Of a stretch of DNA of 64,000 bases, positions 23,200 through 36,059 are shown piece after piece; within the stretch, counting starts at the first letter, position 1; each line of letters opens with the position of its first letter. Position numbers and translations under genes: made by a program. The notes beneath the pieces were generated by a model. The model had not been told where the DNA came from. It searched no databases and saw only the letters and a program-made list of their open reading frames with translations. This DNA comes from Eonycteris spelaea. Taxonomy: Eukaryota > Chordata > Mammalia > Chiroptera > Pteropodidae. Where the stretch lies: contig PUFA01000167.1 of assembly GCA_003508835.1 (NCBI GenBank), positions 1,860,001 to 1,924,000 of the forward strand, read 5' to 3'.

Positions 23200-24355
23200 A
23201 TTAGTAAAATCAAGGCTTGTCATCATTTTGCCTGCTAGAAATACACTGAAGTTATGAATCTTGATATATTCAAGGTGTGCATCTCAATGTAGTGGAGAAG
23301 TCCTCATCAGACTCTTTGAAGAAAATGTTGATGTACTTCTAAAGAGGGAAAGGATTAAAATACTGTAACAAAATGTTACTTTTGTCACCTTTAGGAAGCT
23401 TTCCTTCTGTCTGTAATTGAAGCAAGAAATCACATACATAAACTTATTACTCCATACACACCAATCACTTGCCTGTTGTATTCGCTACTTTGAAAGAGAT
23501 TTGCAAGCATTGACTTTATGTGATCTTACCTGATGTAAAATTGGAAACTAGTTATATGTAAAGTACAAAATAAATGTCTATTGAGCCTTTAATTTTGTCC
23601 TCAATAGATTTAATTCCCGCATGTGAAGATTCATCTTGGACTAGCCTATATAAGAGTGATTTAAAGTTTAAGTCAGGAGGCAGCTCTTAGATGATCATAG
23701 CTTAGACATTTTCCAATGTATCAAAAAATGCACTTACTGCTGTTGTAACTGTAAGAATAGACATCAGAATATGATTAACTAATAGTAATATAGAATTTAT
23801 TACTATTAGAACATAGAATACTTAAGTATATATGGACTACTTTAAAAACATTTACATAATTTGAGTGAAAATATTAATTTTGGTGCTAAGGTAAAACTTA
23901 AGAAAAACCCTTTTTAAAAGTGATTTCTTTCAAAAAATTTTAAAATATTTTAAATGTAATAGAATATTACTCAACAATGAGAAAGAATGAACTTTAAACG
24001 TTGTTTAAAAATTGTTATTTTTGCTCTTTTTTCCTCTAGCTTTATGCGGGCAATACGAACTGTAATATCCATGTCTCTTTACATGTTACTTTTACTCTCA
24101 TAAATAAAATGCCTTCTGGAAATTGGAAACTTAAAAATAGAAGAGTAAAAAAGCAAGTTATAACCAATAAGTCAGTTTTGTGAATGAAATATGTTCAGTG
24201 TAAAAGGACTGTTAATTATTTAATTTTGAAATTTTTAGAAGGGCAAACCAAAAAGAACATAACATTTCATTCTGAAGTGAGGTCTTCATGCATCATTTAT
24301 TTCCATATATATTCTTCAGGGAATATAACCTATCTCCTTTGTGTTCTGAATGACA
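23200..24355. other. Intron sequence; tiny L1 scrap near 23955-23995
   Basis: Only 'gaatattactcaacaatgag' followed by 'aaagaatgaact' is recognisable, as a sense L1 3' fragment. The rest shows nothing. Confidence 0.45.
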
Positions 24356-24379
24356 AACATAGTTGAAAATTTAAGACAT

Positions 24380-24640
24380 TAATCAAAGCGGTTGCCCTGC
24401 CAATACTTGTCTGGTCCCTATGGGATTTTCTCAAGTGCTTTGTCTGGGCTAGTTTTCAACTTAAGTGATGGGGCTTTCATTGCATTCCTGGGGAGATTCT
24501 TTCATCATTTAATAGACTTCACTTTAAGAAAATGTTTTGCTATGCTCAGATTTATATGGTTATTGTGGTCATGCCCTCTACACTACCCTTATTTTTTCCC
24601 TTTACTCATCCTCTTCTTTGCCTTCACTGCTATGTTTATA
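24380..24640 (-). mobile_element. Possible L3/CR1-type LINE relic
   Basis: The run 'gatggggctttcattgcatt', 'gagattctttcatcatttaatagac', 'aagaaaatgttttgctatgct' parallels the reverse of CR1/L3 3' sequences. It is very diverged. Confidence 0.35.
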
Positions 24641-24699
24641 CTTGTTTCAAGGTGGTTTGTTCTTTGTATAGAAAGTAAAGAGTCTTTTATGAAATGATC

Positions 24700-26270
24700 C
24701 ATCTAGTATACGTGAGTCTCAGAGATAGATTTTGGGTTTCTAGAAGATCCAAATGCTAGTAGTAGTAATTTCTAACTAGTATTACTTTTAAGTTATAGTG
24801 TTTTTCATAGATTTCTTTCAGCTATTCTTTAATAAAGTAAAAGTTTTTATTTTTTGAATAATTTGAACAATTTATATTTAGGAATACTCATACTTTTCTT
24901 ATTGTGATGCATGGAATATAAACATAGAAGAGAAGGGGATTATAATGGAATTACCAAAAGGTTCCTATGAGGCATACATAATGCTATTTAATTTTGAGTA
25001 TATATTGTGAAATCCTATTATTACTGTATTATGTAATTATGTAATTATGTAATTATGAGTTTGTGCCAATATCATCTGAAACAAATTAACAAATATAATT
25101 ACAATTATATTTTTGCTTTAACAAATTATATGTCATATAGTTGAGTAAATAATAGTTATATAACAGACAGCTCAGTCTTAGTTACTACATATGTCTTCAC
25201 TTTATATGTTTTATGTAATAGCTCATTTCTGGCTGAGTTTATGATTTTATCTTTGTTTCCTTTTAGTCTCATCTTTGTAAACATTGTTCTTTTTGTGGAT
25301 AATATGGCAATACGTAGAATTTTTAAAACACTAGCAGTATATTCCATTATATTACTATTTTAATGTGTTTTAAAAAATATTTAGGAAAATAAAAATATTA
25401 AAACTAAATGATAACATTAACATTTTCTTTGAAGAATAAGACTAAAGGCCGATGACTCTCAGTATATCTTTGGTATTCAGGAATTTTACAATGGTGTGCT
25501 GCCCAAATTTGTAACATAAAGTGATTTTTTTCCTAGGCACACATTTAAATTCTGGATACCACAAAGGTCTTCTGTGTGAGTTAAGTAACTTACTAAGTGA
25601 GAGAGAAATAACTGATAAATTGATACCTTAAAACAATTTTGTTTTTTGTCATCTACTGTGTTATTTACAATACTATAATGAAATAATAAAACTATTTTCT
25701 TGTAAAAGTTGTTATCGACAAGAAAATGAAAATGTGCTAATGATGAACCAGCACTAAAAAGCAACCTATAACATATAAAAAGCTTAAAAATTAAGCAAAT
25801 TGAGCACTAGAATACAGTAGTTATTCTTCAAAAAGTATTTCTTGAGCATTAAAATATTAAAATATTCTTACTGGTATACCTTAAAAATAGTCAAGTAATT
25901 CCTGAGAAATACTAACAAACACAAATTAAGTTCCTTAGTGAGATAATTTTGGGGAGTGAAGATGTCTTAAGAAGTCAATGAATCTTACTAAAAAATAGTT
26001 GTTATTAATTGAAGTAGGAAACGTTGAAATAGGGGTATCTCTCAGGTACTTAAGCATATCTAAAATTGCACTCTTTAATATTTATTTGGTAAAGTGTTAA
26101 TTATTGTAAAATCTATTTTAAGATATATATACAATCTTCAATATTAAATATAGCACTGATTTTATGAGAAAACTGTTGATCATTTAGCTGGGAGATACAT
26201 ATATATACACATGTATTTTTTTTTCTTTCCTTTTACTTTGTTTTCCTTTCTCTCTCTTTCTTTTAAAATG
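24700..26270. other. Intron sequence; 8-bp tandem repeat at 25029-25057
   Basis: AT-rich DNA. The unit tatgtaat is repeated about three and a half times. The minus-strand frames of 63 and 92 codons lack family features. Confidence 0.5.
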
Positions 26271-26274
26271 TATA

Positions 26275-26690
26275 TGCTGTGAAATGCAGAGATCTTAAAT
26301 GTATAGTTTGATGAGTTTTAAAAATGTATACACGTGTAATTACCACTTTAATGAAGGTATAGAACCTTAACATCACCAAAGAATGATTCTTGTGACCCCC
26401 ATCCAGTTAACCCTTATCCCCTATAGGCAACCACTCTACTGATTTCTCTCATGATAATCTAGTTTTACTTGTTCTTGCACTTGATGTAAGTGGAATCATA
26501 GTATGTGATCTCATATAACCCAATTCTTTTGCTCAGCATGTCTGAGATTCATCCATGTTGGTGCTTGTATCAGTAGTTCATTCTTTCTCATTGTTGAGTA
26601 ATATTCTATTGCATTAATATACTACAATTTGATTATTTATTAACCAGTTGATGGGCTTTTACATGGTTATAGTTGCAACTGATTTCAATG
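26275..26690 (-). mobile_element. Antisense L1M 3' region
   Basis: The order 'atagaaccttaacatcacc', 'taggcaaccactctactgat', 'aagtggaatcatagtatgtg', 'gtctgagattcatccatgtt', 'cattgttgagtaatattct' is that of an antisense L1M 3' end. Confidence 0.75.
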
Positions 26691-26704
26691 TACTTATTTC
26701 TTTA

Positions 26705-28380
26705 ATTTAAAAAAAAATGTTTAGAGCAGTTGTAGGTTCTCAGAAAAATTGAGAGAAAAGTACAGAGATTTCCCATATACTCCTTGCTCTCACAAATTCA
26801 TGGGTTTCCCCATTATTGACATCCTCAAGCACAATAATATATTTGTTACAATCGATGAACCTACTTTGTCACATCATTATTACCCAGAGTCTATAGTTTA
26901 TGTTACAGATCAGTCTTGGAGTTGTACATTCTGTGGGTTTGGACAAAAGTATAATGACATGTATTCATCAGTATGGTATCATATAGAGTATTTTCACTGC
27001 CCTAAATATCCTCTGTGCTCTGCCTACTTATCATCACCTCATCTCTCAGCTCTTGGCAACCACTGATTTTTTTTACTGTTTCCATAGTTTTGTCTTTTTC
27101 AGAATGAATATAGTTGGAATCATACTGCATATAACCTTTTCAGATTAACTTTTTTTTTTTCATTTGGTAACACACATTTAAGGTTCCTACCTGTCTTGCA
27201 TGGCTTGATAACTTTTTTTTTTTTTTTTTTAGTGCTGAATAATATTCTGTTATCTATCGTAGTTTGTTTGTTAACCTACTGAAGGACATCTTAGTTGCTT
27301 CCAAATTTTGGTGGTTATGAATAAAGCTGCTGTACATATCCAACTGCAGGAGTTTTCAACTCCTTTGGATAAATACCAAGGCGTGTAACTGCTGTGTCAT
27401 AGAGTAAGAGCATATTTACTTTTGTAAGAAACCGCTAAAATGTTTTCCAAAGTGGCTATACCATTTGTAATCCCACCAGCAATGAAAGAGAGTGAGAGTT
27501 CCTGCTGACCCACATACTTGCCAGCATTTGGTGTTTTTAGTGTTCTAGATTTGGGCCATTCAGATAGGTGTGTAATGGTATCTCATTATTTTATTTTGCA
27601 TTTCCCTGATGAAATATGACGTGGAGCATCTTTTCATGGGCTTATTTGACATCTGTGTATCTTCTTTGGTAAGGTGATCTGTTAAGGTCTTTGTTCCTTT
27701 TTCAATCAGGATTTTTTTTTTTTATTGTTGAATTTTAAGGCTTCTTTGTGTATTTTAGATAATAGTCCTTCTAACAGCCCCTAACCTTTTTGGCACCAGG
27801 GACCAGTGTCCCTATGAGAATCTAATGCCTGATGATCTGAGATGGAGCTGATGGTATTTGTAGCGCTGGGAGTGGCTGCAAATACAGATGAAGCTTTACT
27901 CCCTTGCCCACTGCTCAACTCCTACTGTGTGGCAGAGTTCCTAGCATATAACCTTCTCAGATTAACTTTTTTTTTTTTTTTTTCATTTGGTAACACACAT
28001 TCTATGGACTGGTATTAGTCTGTGGCTTAGGGACTGGGGACCCTGCTCTATCATATTTGTCTTTTACAAATATTTTTTTTTCCCTCAATCTGTGGCTTTT
28101 CTCATTTTCTTAACATTGTTTTTCACAGAGCAGAAGTTTTTAATTTTAATGAAGTCCAGCTTACTGATTATTTCTTTGGTGAATTGTACCTTTGGTGTTT
28201 TATCTAAAAATTACCACCATATCCAAGATTATCTAGGTTTTTTCCCTATGTTTAGGAGATTTTAGTTTTGCATTTAACATTTAGGTATATTTTAGTTAAT
28301 TTTCTGATCCATTTGAGTTAATTTTTATAAGATTTATGTCTAGATACCTCTTTTTTTCCATGCGAATATCATACTGTATT
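26705..28380 (-). mobile_element. Antisense L1M (3' UTR to late ORF2), interrupted by a hAT element
   Basis: The left part, 26710-27060, is 3' UTR ('tacagagatttcccatatac', 'aatcgatgaacctactttgtcacatc', 'cttggcaaccactgattttt'). 27110-27770 is the next block ('actgaaggacatcttagttg', 'aactcctttggataaatac', 'ccacatacttgccagcatttgg'). After the hAT element it resumes at 28046 with 'atcatatttgtcttttaca' and 'gaagtttttaattttaatgaagtcc', and ends near 'gtctagatacc'. The 105- and 92-codon + frames here read through it antisense and are not genes. Confidence 0.85.
27775..28045 (-). mobile_element. MER1-like hAT nonautonomous transposon with a foreign segment inside
   Basis: The ends are CAGCCCCTAACC and GGGGACCCTG. 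The interior matches the copies at 22510 and 38724 in reverse ('gagaatctaatgcctgatga', 'tacagatgaagctttac', 'cagagttccta'). It lies inside an L1M. A segment at 27944-28001 is not part of the family and matches flanking L1 sequence. The flanks ccttctaa and ctctatca are only loosely alike. Confidence 0.75.
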
Positions 28381-28384
28381 ACCT

Positions 28385-31300
28385 AGTTCAGCCATGAACA
28401 ATTATATGCATTTGCAAATATGTAAAAATTAGAATAATTAAAAAATATAACTAGTGGGCAAATGGAAGCAGAAAAGGTGAATTGGGCGTGAAGAATAGTG
28501 GAAGAGTTAAATCCACATCTTATGTAGTGAGTAGATTGAAGAAAGACTAGAGACGATCAGTAGTGAATGGCCTAAAGTTACAAATCTTGAAAAGTAGCTA
28601 AAAGCATTACAAGGAGCTGCTTCTGTGGAGCTGGATTTTGGGTGATGGGAATGCAACGGGGCTTTTTATTACAAATCTTGTAGAACTCTTTGACTTTTTA
28701 AGCTATGGACATGCATTCTTTTGATTGAAAATGAAATTAAAATATGCGTGTGACTCTGATATTCTTTTCCATATTGTACATGTTATTGTTTTAATATTAA
28801 GAAGAGTTTCCAACTCTCAAAATGCTTGAGTTAATGTTTACTTGATGTGCCAGATTGATTATATGAATTGCTATGCCCACTTTCTTGGCCTGTAGTTACA
28901 TACTTCTAATAGGATATGAATCCCACTTTGAGAAGTATGGATTTAAATGTTTCTTCATTGTATAAAACAGTGCCGTGAACATTTCAGAACATAAACAATT
29001 TTTGTTAAAGAAAAAGTTATGTTAGTGATCAGTAATGTATGAATGAAAGTTGTTAAAAAACAGTACCCCGAAACTTTGGATATTCTGTTGTTGAAAATGC
29101 CTATTCTTATTTTGAAATTTGTTGTCCATCCAACTGGCTGTGTATCAAGAATCTACATTTAAGTAGATAGTACATTGTATGGTGAAGAATTTGTTTATTC
29201 AAATGCAGTATGGAAGGTTTTATGAATAGAAATATGACTTTTATAATCTCATTGTATGAAGACACATTTCATAAAGGTAAATGCTTATGTGGGATTTTTT
29301 TTCCCTTGAAAACAATTTGAAAAAAGCTGAGTACATTCAATAATTTCAACTGTGTGAAACCGTGGGATTCCTACCAAGTAAAGAACTAAGACATTATCTT
29401 CCATAATGGTCTGTTATGCTTCTGTGCTAGGAGGAAGTACATGACACAGATGGATCAGATGATCTAATAGTTACTTTTCTATTAAATTTTAAAAATATTT
29501 TAAAAATAAATTCAGAAAAACAACTACTCTACATATGACATTTTACAACAGGGATTAGATATTTTTCTAGATTGTTAAAGAATATTCTAGTACCAATATA
29601 AAAGGATTTTATATTGATAATTGATGTAAGATTATTGTCAATCATGAAAGAGACTTTATCATGAATATGTTTTTTAAAATAAACCAGTAAAATTCATCTA
29701 ATATACATGAAATACATAATAGTTATTACATGCAATAATAATGTCAAATAATGTAAAGTCAGGAGTTTTGAGAAGCAAAAGGGGAAATTAAGGGAGAGGT
29801 GACATGAATAAGCAAAGACAATTTGATGTTTGGCTTTTATGGTTTAAATAAATGTTAAAACTTTTTTCTTGTAAGACTGTTACATATTACATTGGAGAAC
29901 TGTAAACAGTTTTAATTGTAGGAGGCAAAAGGGAATGTTGACCAGTGTTGCTCAAAGAAACTGCTTATTTCTTTAGTTGTGAAATAAAAATTATAACAAA
30001 GAACTAGTCTTGTGTATACAACATTGAGCAAAAAATAGGAAATATTTATTTTTTTCCTACTTGGTATAGTTATGTTCATTTGTTTTATAGTTCTCATACA
30101 CTGCTCACCAAATTGCTTTTCTTCTCCAAATGAAATATGCTAATACGACACAGACATCAGTAATGGCCTAAGCTGTACTGTACTCCAGCCATTCAAATTA
30201 AGGAAGAAAAATATTGGAAATTAAATTTCTATAACTTGTTAAGTTTTATAGAACTTTTGTTAGTACAGGATGCTGAAGTTAATAAACAGAAGGCACTGCA
30301 TTGGAGGATTACATGAAAATATGAAAAAAAATCTATTTTAAGGTAATGTTTTGAAATTTCTTAAAGTAAAAACTTTCATACTTAAATTATTTGAAAAATA
30401 TAATTACTCATTTCAGTGTTTATATTTCCGAATCATATTTTGACCTATTTACAAGGCAGACAATTCTTTTCTTTAGGATTTTATAGTCTAGTGGGACTGT
30501 CAGTCATTTAGATAGAGTAGTTGGAGAACTTAAGAAAGTTTGAGTACAATGAGAATGTTAGAATGCTAGTGCATGGAATTTAAAAGGCATCCATGAATGG
30601 TCTGGAGCTCTGCCATATGACTGAAACAGATGGAAACACTGAAAGAGGAAATATTTGAATTTAAGAGATTTGGTGAAGATGCAATTATAATACAGTGATA
30701 GCAAAACTAAGGTATGTGTATATGTAAAAGACAAGACTTTTTGCTGTGATGATAAGAACCAGGGGGTCTTCCATGACCTTAATTTATACAAGTTTAATTA
30801 CCTTTTTATTTTATTTATGTCTTCCTGTATGGAAAACATGGGAGTTATTCTATAGTCATGAAAACTTGGGAGGAAAAAGTAGAAAATCTCAGAAAAATTG
30901 AGATTAAAATATATGATACAATAATACCTTCAGGAGCAATCCATTGAAACATTCTTGATGGCAAAATTCATATTTGTGAAAGGCTTCAAACTTAGACTTT
31001 TTGATGTTATTTTCAAGTAAGATTTTACTTACAGTCCCAGAAACACCCTGATATGATAAAAGGATATCTCCTTTTGTCTTACCACTTAAAATTTGAGTCC
31101 CATTATCATATCATATCACTGATATTACACTATGAATATTTTCAGAGCTTCCTTTTATTATGATCACAAATACATAGTTTTATTATGATCATAAATGAAT
31201 AATTTTTATTAAAGAATTATAAATGCACAGTTTTGTCAATAATTTGTTAAATGTAAACATTTTGAAGAGTTATTAATTTTTAAGATCATGTTTGAAAGTT

Positions 31301-32145
31301 CTCATTCTTAATGTCATGACCTAGAATATTAAAAATAAAAAAGAAGTGGAAGTGGATCCAAATCTTACCTTCCAAAATGTATTCTTTTTCTGAAATTAAA
31401 GAAAAAATTAAATTTGTCAAATAATTACATTTTGGATAGTCTTGTAAAGGGTCAACTCTGAATGTAGGTTATGACATTTGAAAAGTGTCAATCAGAGTTT
31501 ATGAAATTATTTGAAGGAACAGAAAGGAAAAAGCTCAAGTAGCCTTTGCATGTGATTATATAACAGTCAGCTTTCAAATTCTTGACTGAACATGTTGAAC
31601 ATATTCTATAACCCTTTGGTGCATCCATTACTAATTACAATTATGTATGGGCAGTGTTTTATTGGAAAACAGTCTCCTCAAGTCTGCTTCATTTATTCAT
31701 GTTTCCTTGAAATGTCTTGGTATTGATGGTAACAGCTTCTTTGTTCCAATGTTTCATAATCCCAAATGAGATTTTATGTATGTATTTTCAGATGTTGCCA
31801 TTGCACCATATAATAAAGTGATTGATTACCCTTTGTATTATTCTTGAAGTCCTTTTTCTTACCTCAGAAAGTGTTCTTTCAGAATTCTCATCAGATTGCA
31901 TTTTCATGCAGGAAGTCAGTTATGATCGCCTCTGAGTAGTGTGTTCCTGCTTCTCTTCGAATGTGTTTCTTTCCATAACTTACCTTATGATTGTTTATAG
32001 ACTGTTATCACCTCCCTGCCATAGCTCTTTTTTTTTTTTAAATAAACTTTACCCGCCTTAGAAGGAGACCAAATTTATATTTGATTACTTGAGAATAATT
32101 ATTTTTTAAATTTGTCATAGGATATTTTATAATTTTTAATTTTTC
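28385..32145. other. Intron sequence with little recognised
   Basis: Long AT-rich stretch. 30450-30700 faintly resembles antisense L2, and 28470-28740 looks like an old unnamed repeat ('gaactctttgactttttaag'). No gene is seen. Confidence 0.45.
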
Positions 32146-32149
32146 AGGT

Positions 32150-32310
32150 ACTTTATATAGAACTTACTTGAGCCAGGACTATTAAGTACTTTGCAAACAC
32201 AAGCTAATTTAATGATAATAACAACTATATGAGGTAGATACTATTATCCTCATTTTCCAGGTGAGGAAACATACCCAAAGAGGCACATAGCTAGTAAGTG
32301 ACCACAGTGT
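32150..32310 (-). mobile_element. MIR SINE, antisense
   Basis: It has 'atgaggtagatactattatc', 'ttccaggtgaggaaac', 'gaggcacatagctagtaagtg', the reverse of the MIR core. Confidence 0.8.
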
Positions 32311-32314
32311 TCTC

Positions 32315-33645
32315 AGTTTGTTTGTTTGTTTATCTTTATTGGGTAAATTATTAGAAACTTCTACCTGAAAATAGAGGCCTTATGATTACAAATTATACTT
32401 TTTAATCAATAAGAGAATAAAAATAATACCTGATAGAAGAACTCTAGGGAATCCCTTAATATTTATTAATATTCTCAACTTCCATTATTTTATTTCAATT
32501 CAATCAGTTGCATTTGGCTATTTTCTTAGACGTCAGTAAAGCTAACAGAGGACTAGATTGCTCCAAGTTACTCATGAACTATTATTCTTTCCTTTACTCA
32601 GCATATTTGTTCACTTATCTTGTTTATTAGAAACATGAAGAACTTCAATAGATAGGCTATATTTACTACCTGTCCTTGAATCTAGACTCATGATTTCATG
32701 TGAATTAGGTTCAGTGAACTTTGGCTTACTGATAGCAGCATTTTTTTGGCTTACTGATATTTTTATCTTAAATTCTGATTTGACAATGCTTTTAAAATCC
32801 TATTTAGTATTTTTGAGTACTTATGAAATCAAATCCTTATGTAAAATTTAAATTTATTTTCTGCAGTGAAGATGTTAATTCCCTTTTACATTAGGCTATC
32901 CTGTTTGCTGTTGTCATTTTTAACTAAGTGACTATAAAATTTCTAAACTTCACTTGGCTATTCATTTGTTAGATTAAAGTAAAATAAATTCAATTTTATT
33001 TCTTCTCTTATCTTCATATTCCTATTTTAATGACAACCAATTTGTAATAGCGGCTTGATGGAGTTTATCAGTTTCATCAAACTCCTGACAACTTCAGCTG
33101 TTTTGCTTATTGATGAAGGAAGAAAGGAATGCATTTGGAAGGATGCTTACTATAGACCTACTAAAATGTATTACACATTTTGCCACTGAACCATTTTATG
33201 AATATTTCTTTTTCGTTTTTAATACATGTTTTTCTTTGTGAATACTTCTTTAAAATTATTGGGTTTCTAGAAACATAAATAAAGAACAGATGGCTACTCA
33301 TACCTTACAACGAATACAGTGGGGACAGAGGACTTTCATCACTTCCCTCATGGTCAGCATGTTTTCATGTGGTGGACATCTGTGGCTGTTTAAAATAGTC
33401 CCTATTGCTTTTTTGGAGTCCCCCAGGTCTAGTGTCCTCTTTACAGTAGCTTATTTTCAAGCAATTGGATTTCTCAGTTGTGTATTAGTCTGAATAAAAA
33501 AAAGATAATTCTGAATAAATAAGAGAAAGTGTCCCTGATAAGGTTGCTCTTCTAAATTGTCCTATATAAACTAATTCATTAATGTGGATTGTTAGCTCTT
33601 TACTCATCAGCATTGCCAAATTTGGTAATCAAATTTCATTAATGA
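32315..33645. other. Intron sequence with nothing recognised
   Basis: The 67-codon frame at 33290-33493 has no family features. Confidence 0.45.
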
Positions 33646-33649
33646 AATT

Positions 33650-33725
33650 ATTTTTTTATTATTAATTTTATTATGGTGACATTGGTTAACAAAATCCAGT
33701 AAATTTCAGGTGTACAATTTAACAG
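33650..33725 (-). mobile_element. Short antisense L1 3' UTR fragment ending in a (TG)n run
   Basis: It reads 'ttattatggtgacattggttaac', then 'aaatttcaggtgtacaattt', a 3' UTR type I associate with bat L1s, and runs straight into (TG)n at 33732-33763. Confidence 0.55.
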
Positions 33726-33730
33726 TAAGG

Positions 33731-33731
<1 letters not shown>

Positions 33732-33763
<32 letters not shown>
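33732..33763. repeat. (TG)n microsatellite
   Basis: About 16 TG units at the end of the L1 fragment. Confidence 0.95.
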
Positions 33764-33764
<1 letters not shown>

Positions 33765-33766
<2 letters not shown>

Positions 33767-36050
33767 ATTGTGTGAAGTTATCTTAATAGATACATTTCCA
33801 TATTTGTATGCCTGTTAACAAAGTACTATAAAACAAAATAAAGCATAGTTAATTCCAGGAAGAAAATCAAATATAAAAATATAAATCATGGATTATATCA
33901 GTGGTCTTCTGATATTTATAACTTTAATATGGTAATCATGAGCAACCCTTAAGGGTCTATGACATGAAATGATCTGTAATTTTTTATGGCTATGAATTTA
34001 TATTTGTACCACAGACTTTTAAGTGGAAGGAGTTGCTTATTTATTCACATATAATATGAGGTTTTGTTCTATACTTGTTACTACAGTAACATTTGACATG
34101 TTCAAAACATTGTGTCTTTGGAGAAATGGTCATCAAAAGGAAAATTTTAGTGAGTATTGAAAGTGCTCTTAACTTGTAACAGAATACATCAGAAACTTGT
34201 CTCCTGAGAGCACTGTGGCTTTGAAAACGCTAGCAGCTAGTAGAAAGGTTTATGGTTTTAAAAATGTGCAGAATTATTAGGGTCTTAGAAAATCTAGCTA
34301 GCATGTTAAAGGTCTTTTGCATGAAATTTTAAAAGAAAGTCTATAATAGAGGACATTTAGGTTAAACAAAACAAAAATAAAGACAAAACAAAAACAACAA
34401 TGAAAAAACACTATTGGTTGTTAATTTAAAGGGTAATTTTATTAAATTCCTTTATTCTTAGAAAGAAATTTTGTCTATTAAGAAGTCTTATTCACCCTAA
34501 TGACTTCTCCTGTCAACATAAGAATTAATTAAACAGAAAAAAATCTTCAGCTTTGTACTCTCTAAACTACCATGAAATTTGAAATAGAATATATAATAAT
34601 TAATTTTATTTCATCAGCCAGTGAGTGAATTCCATGTGTTTAAGTTGCTCTTAAGAGGTATTGGTGTTACACCTTTTACAGAATAATATTTTGGATACAT
34701 CATTCTTTTGAAAAGTCAAAAATCATTACTCTTTAGATATTACTAAATTTAGAATAGGAAATTTAAAAAATTATAGTTTGAGACATATTTTGGTCATTTA
34801 ATATATTATATTAAAGTATCTTCTGTTAAAAAAAAATCTTTTGATCTCTCATATTTTCTCCCAGCATAATTTGTTAAGAATGGATCTATGGTCACATGAT
34901 TTCATTTTGTTAAAGACTATAAGAAATTATTAGGAGCAAACTCTCATAATTATAGCTAACAATATAAAAAACTTATTAGGATATAAAATTGCTTTAAGGC
35001 TGACACCTAAGTTATGATTGTGTTTCATTTGATGTTTATTTTATTTAATTATAAATAATTAAAATGTTTTTTTTCTACCAAGGCTCCAAATAATGGAAAT
35101 GTTAAAGAAACTATTATCTAATTAGGTAAGGATTTAAGGTAATCCTATTATAACATTCCACAATTTGACAACTTTGAAAAAACCTGCAGAATTAGTTGTA
35201 ATTTTTTAGTTCAAATGCATAACCTATAAGAATAAATTAGTTTCTGTAAGGAGATATTCTTTCTGAAAAATCCCTTTAGCATTTCTTGATGTTTTTGAAG
35301 TGATAAACATGTCTTGTGATTAGGATAATCACTAGACATAATTGATTTATGTTAGATTTAATTCAAAATTATGAAAGAGATACTATGGAATTAGAAGATT
35401 TTATGTCCTGGATAAAACTGGATAGTGGTAACAGTGTATGTTGAAATGTCTGGGATAATGATGAATATCCTCAGCCCTTTAATTTTAAACTCCAAGTGGG
35501 TAGAAGACATGATTTTCCAGTCATTTATGTATGTGTTGAGCTGATTACTCAGTATAACACCAGATGATATTCATGAAAGTAAAGTTATATATGGATTTCT
35601 AGGAGTAACCTGTGATATATGATCCTATGTACCTATTCTAGGTACTTAGAAATGCTGAGGCAAGATAAGGGGGTGGTGCAGAATCTCCAGAGGGCTGAAA
35701 TGAAAAGATAACTCGAAGCCAGAGTTTCGCTGATTGGCCAAAGAGGTGTACAAGTTTTCTGGGTTTGAGTTTAATGCCTATGGGGTAATAGGATGTTAGG
35801 GCTTCAGAGAGGGGGCAGGAAGGGAGGGCGCCTCCTGTGCACATGTTTGAATGGAGTCAGAATCTATCTGTCCCTGTAGTGCAGGGATTTCAAGTGAAGA
35901 GATTGTCATAAATTCTAAAAGTCTTGGAAAAGTAAATTCTAAGCTATTCAGAAGCTAATGCAAAACCCATGCAGATGGGACTCTTATGGAAAGGATACCC
36001 CCTCTGAAGATAAGTTTAAAATAAAAATTCCAGCCATATGAATTATCTAA
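33765..36050. other. Intron sequence; less AT-rich patch at 35640-35880
   Basis: Mostly AT-rich without repeat motifs. 35640-35880 is locally richer in G+C ('gaagggagggcgcctcctgt') and could be an LTR or single-copy element that I do not recognise. Confidence 0.45.
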
Positions 36051-36059
36051 CATAATATA

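Noticed and set aside
25029..25057. Possible CRISPR-like or satellite array
   Set aside because: Just three and a half units of an 8-bp AT-rich word, with no spacers.
26749..27066. 105-codon + strand frame
   Set aside because: It lies wholly in the antisense 3' UTR of an L1M.
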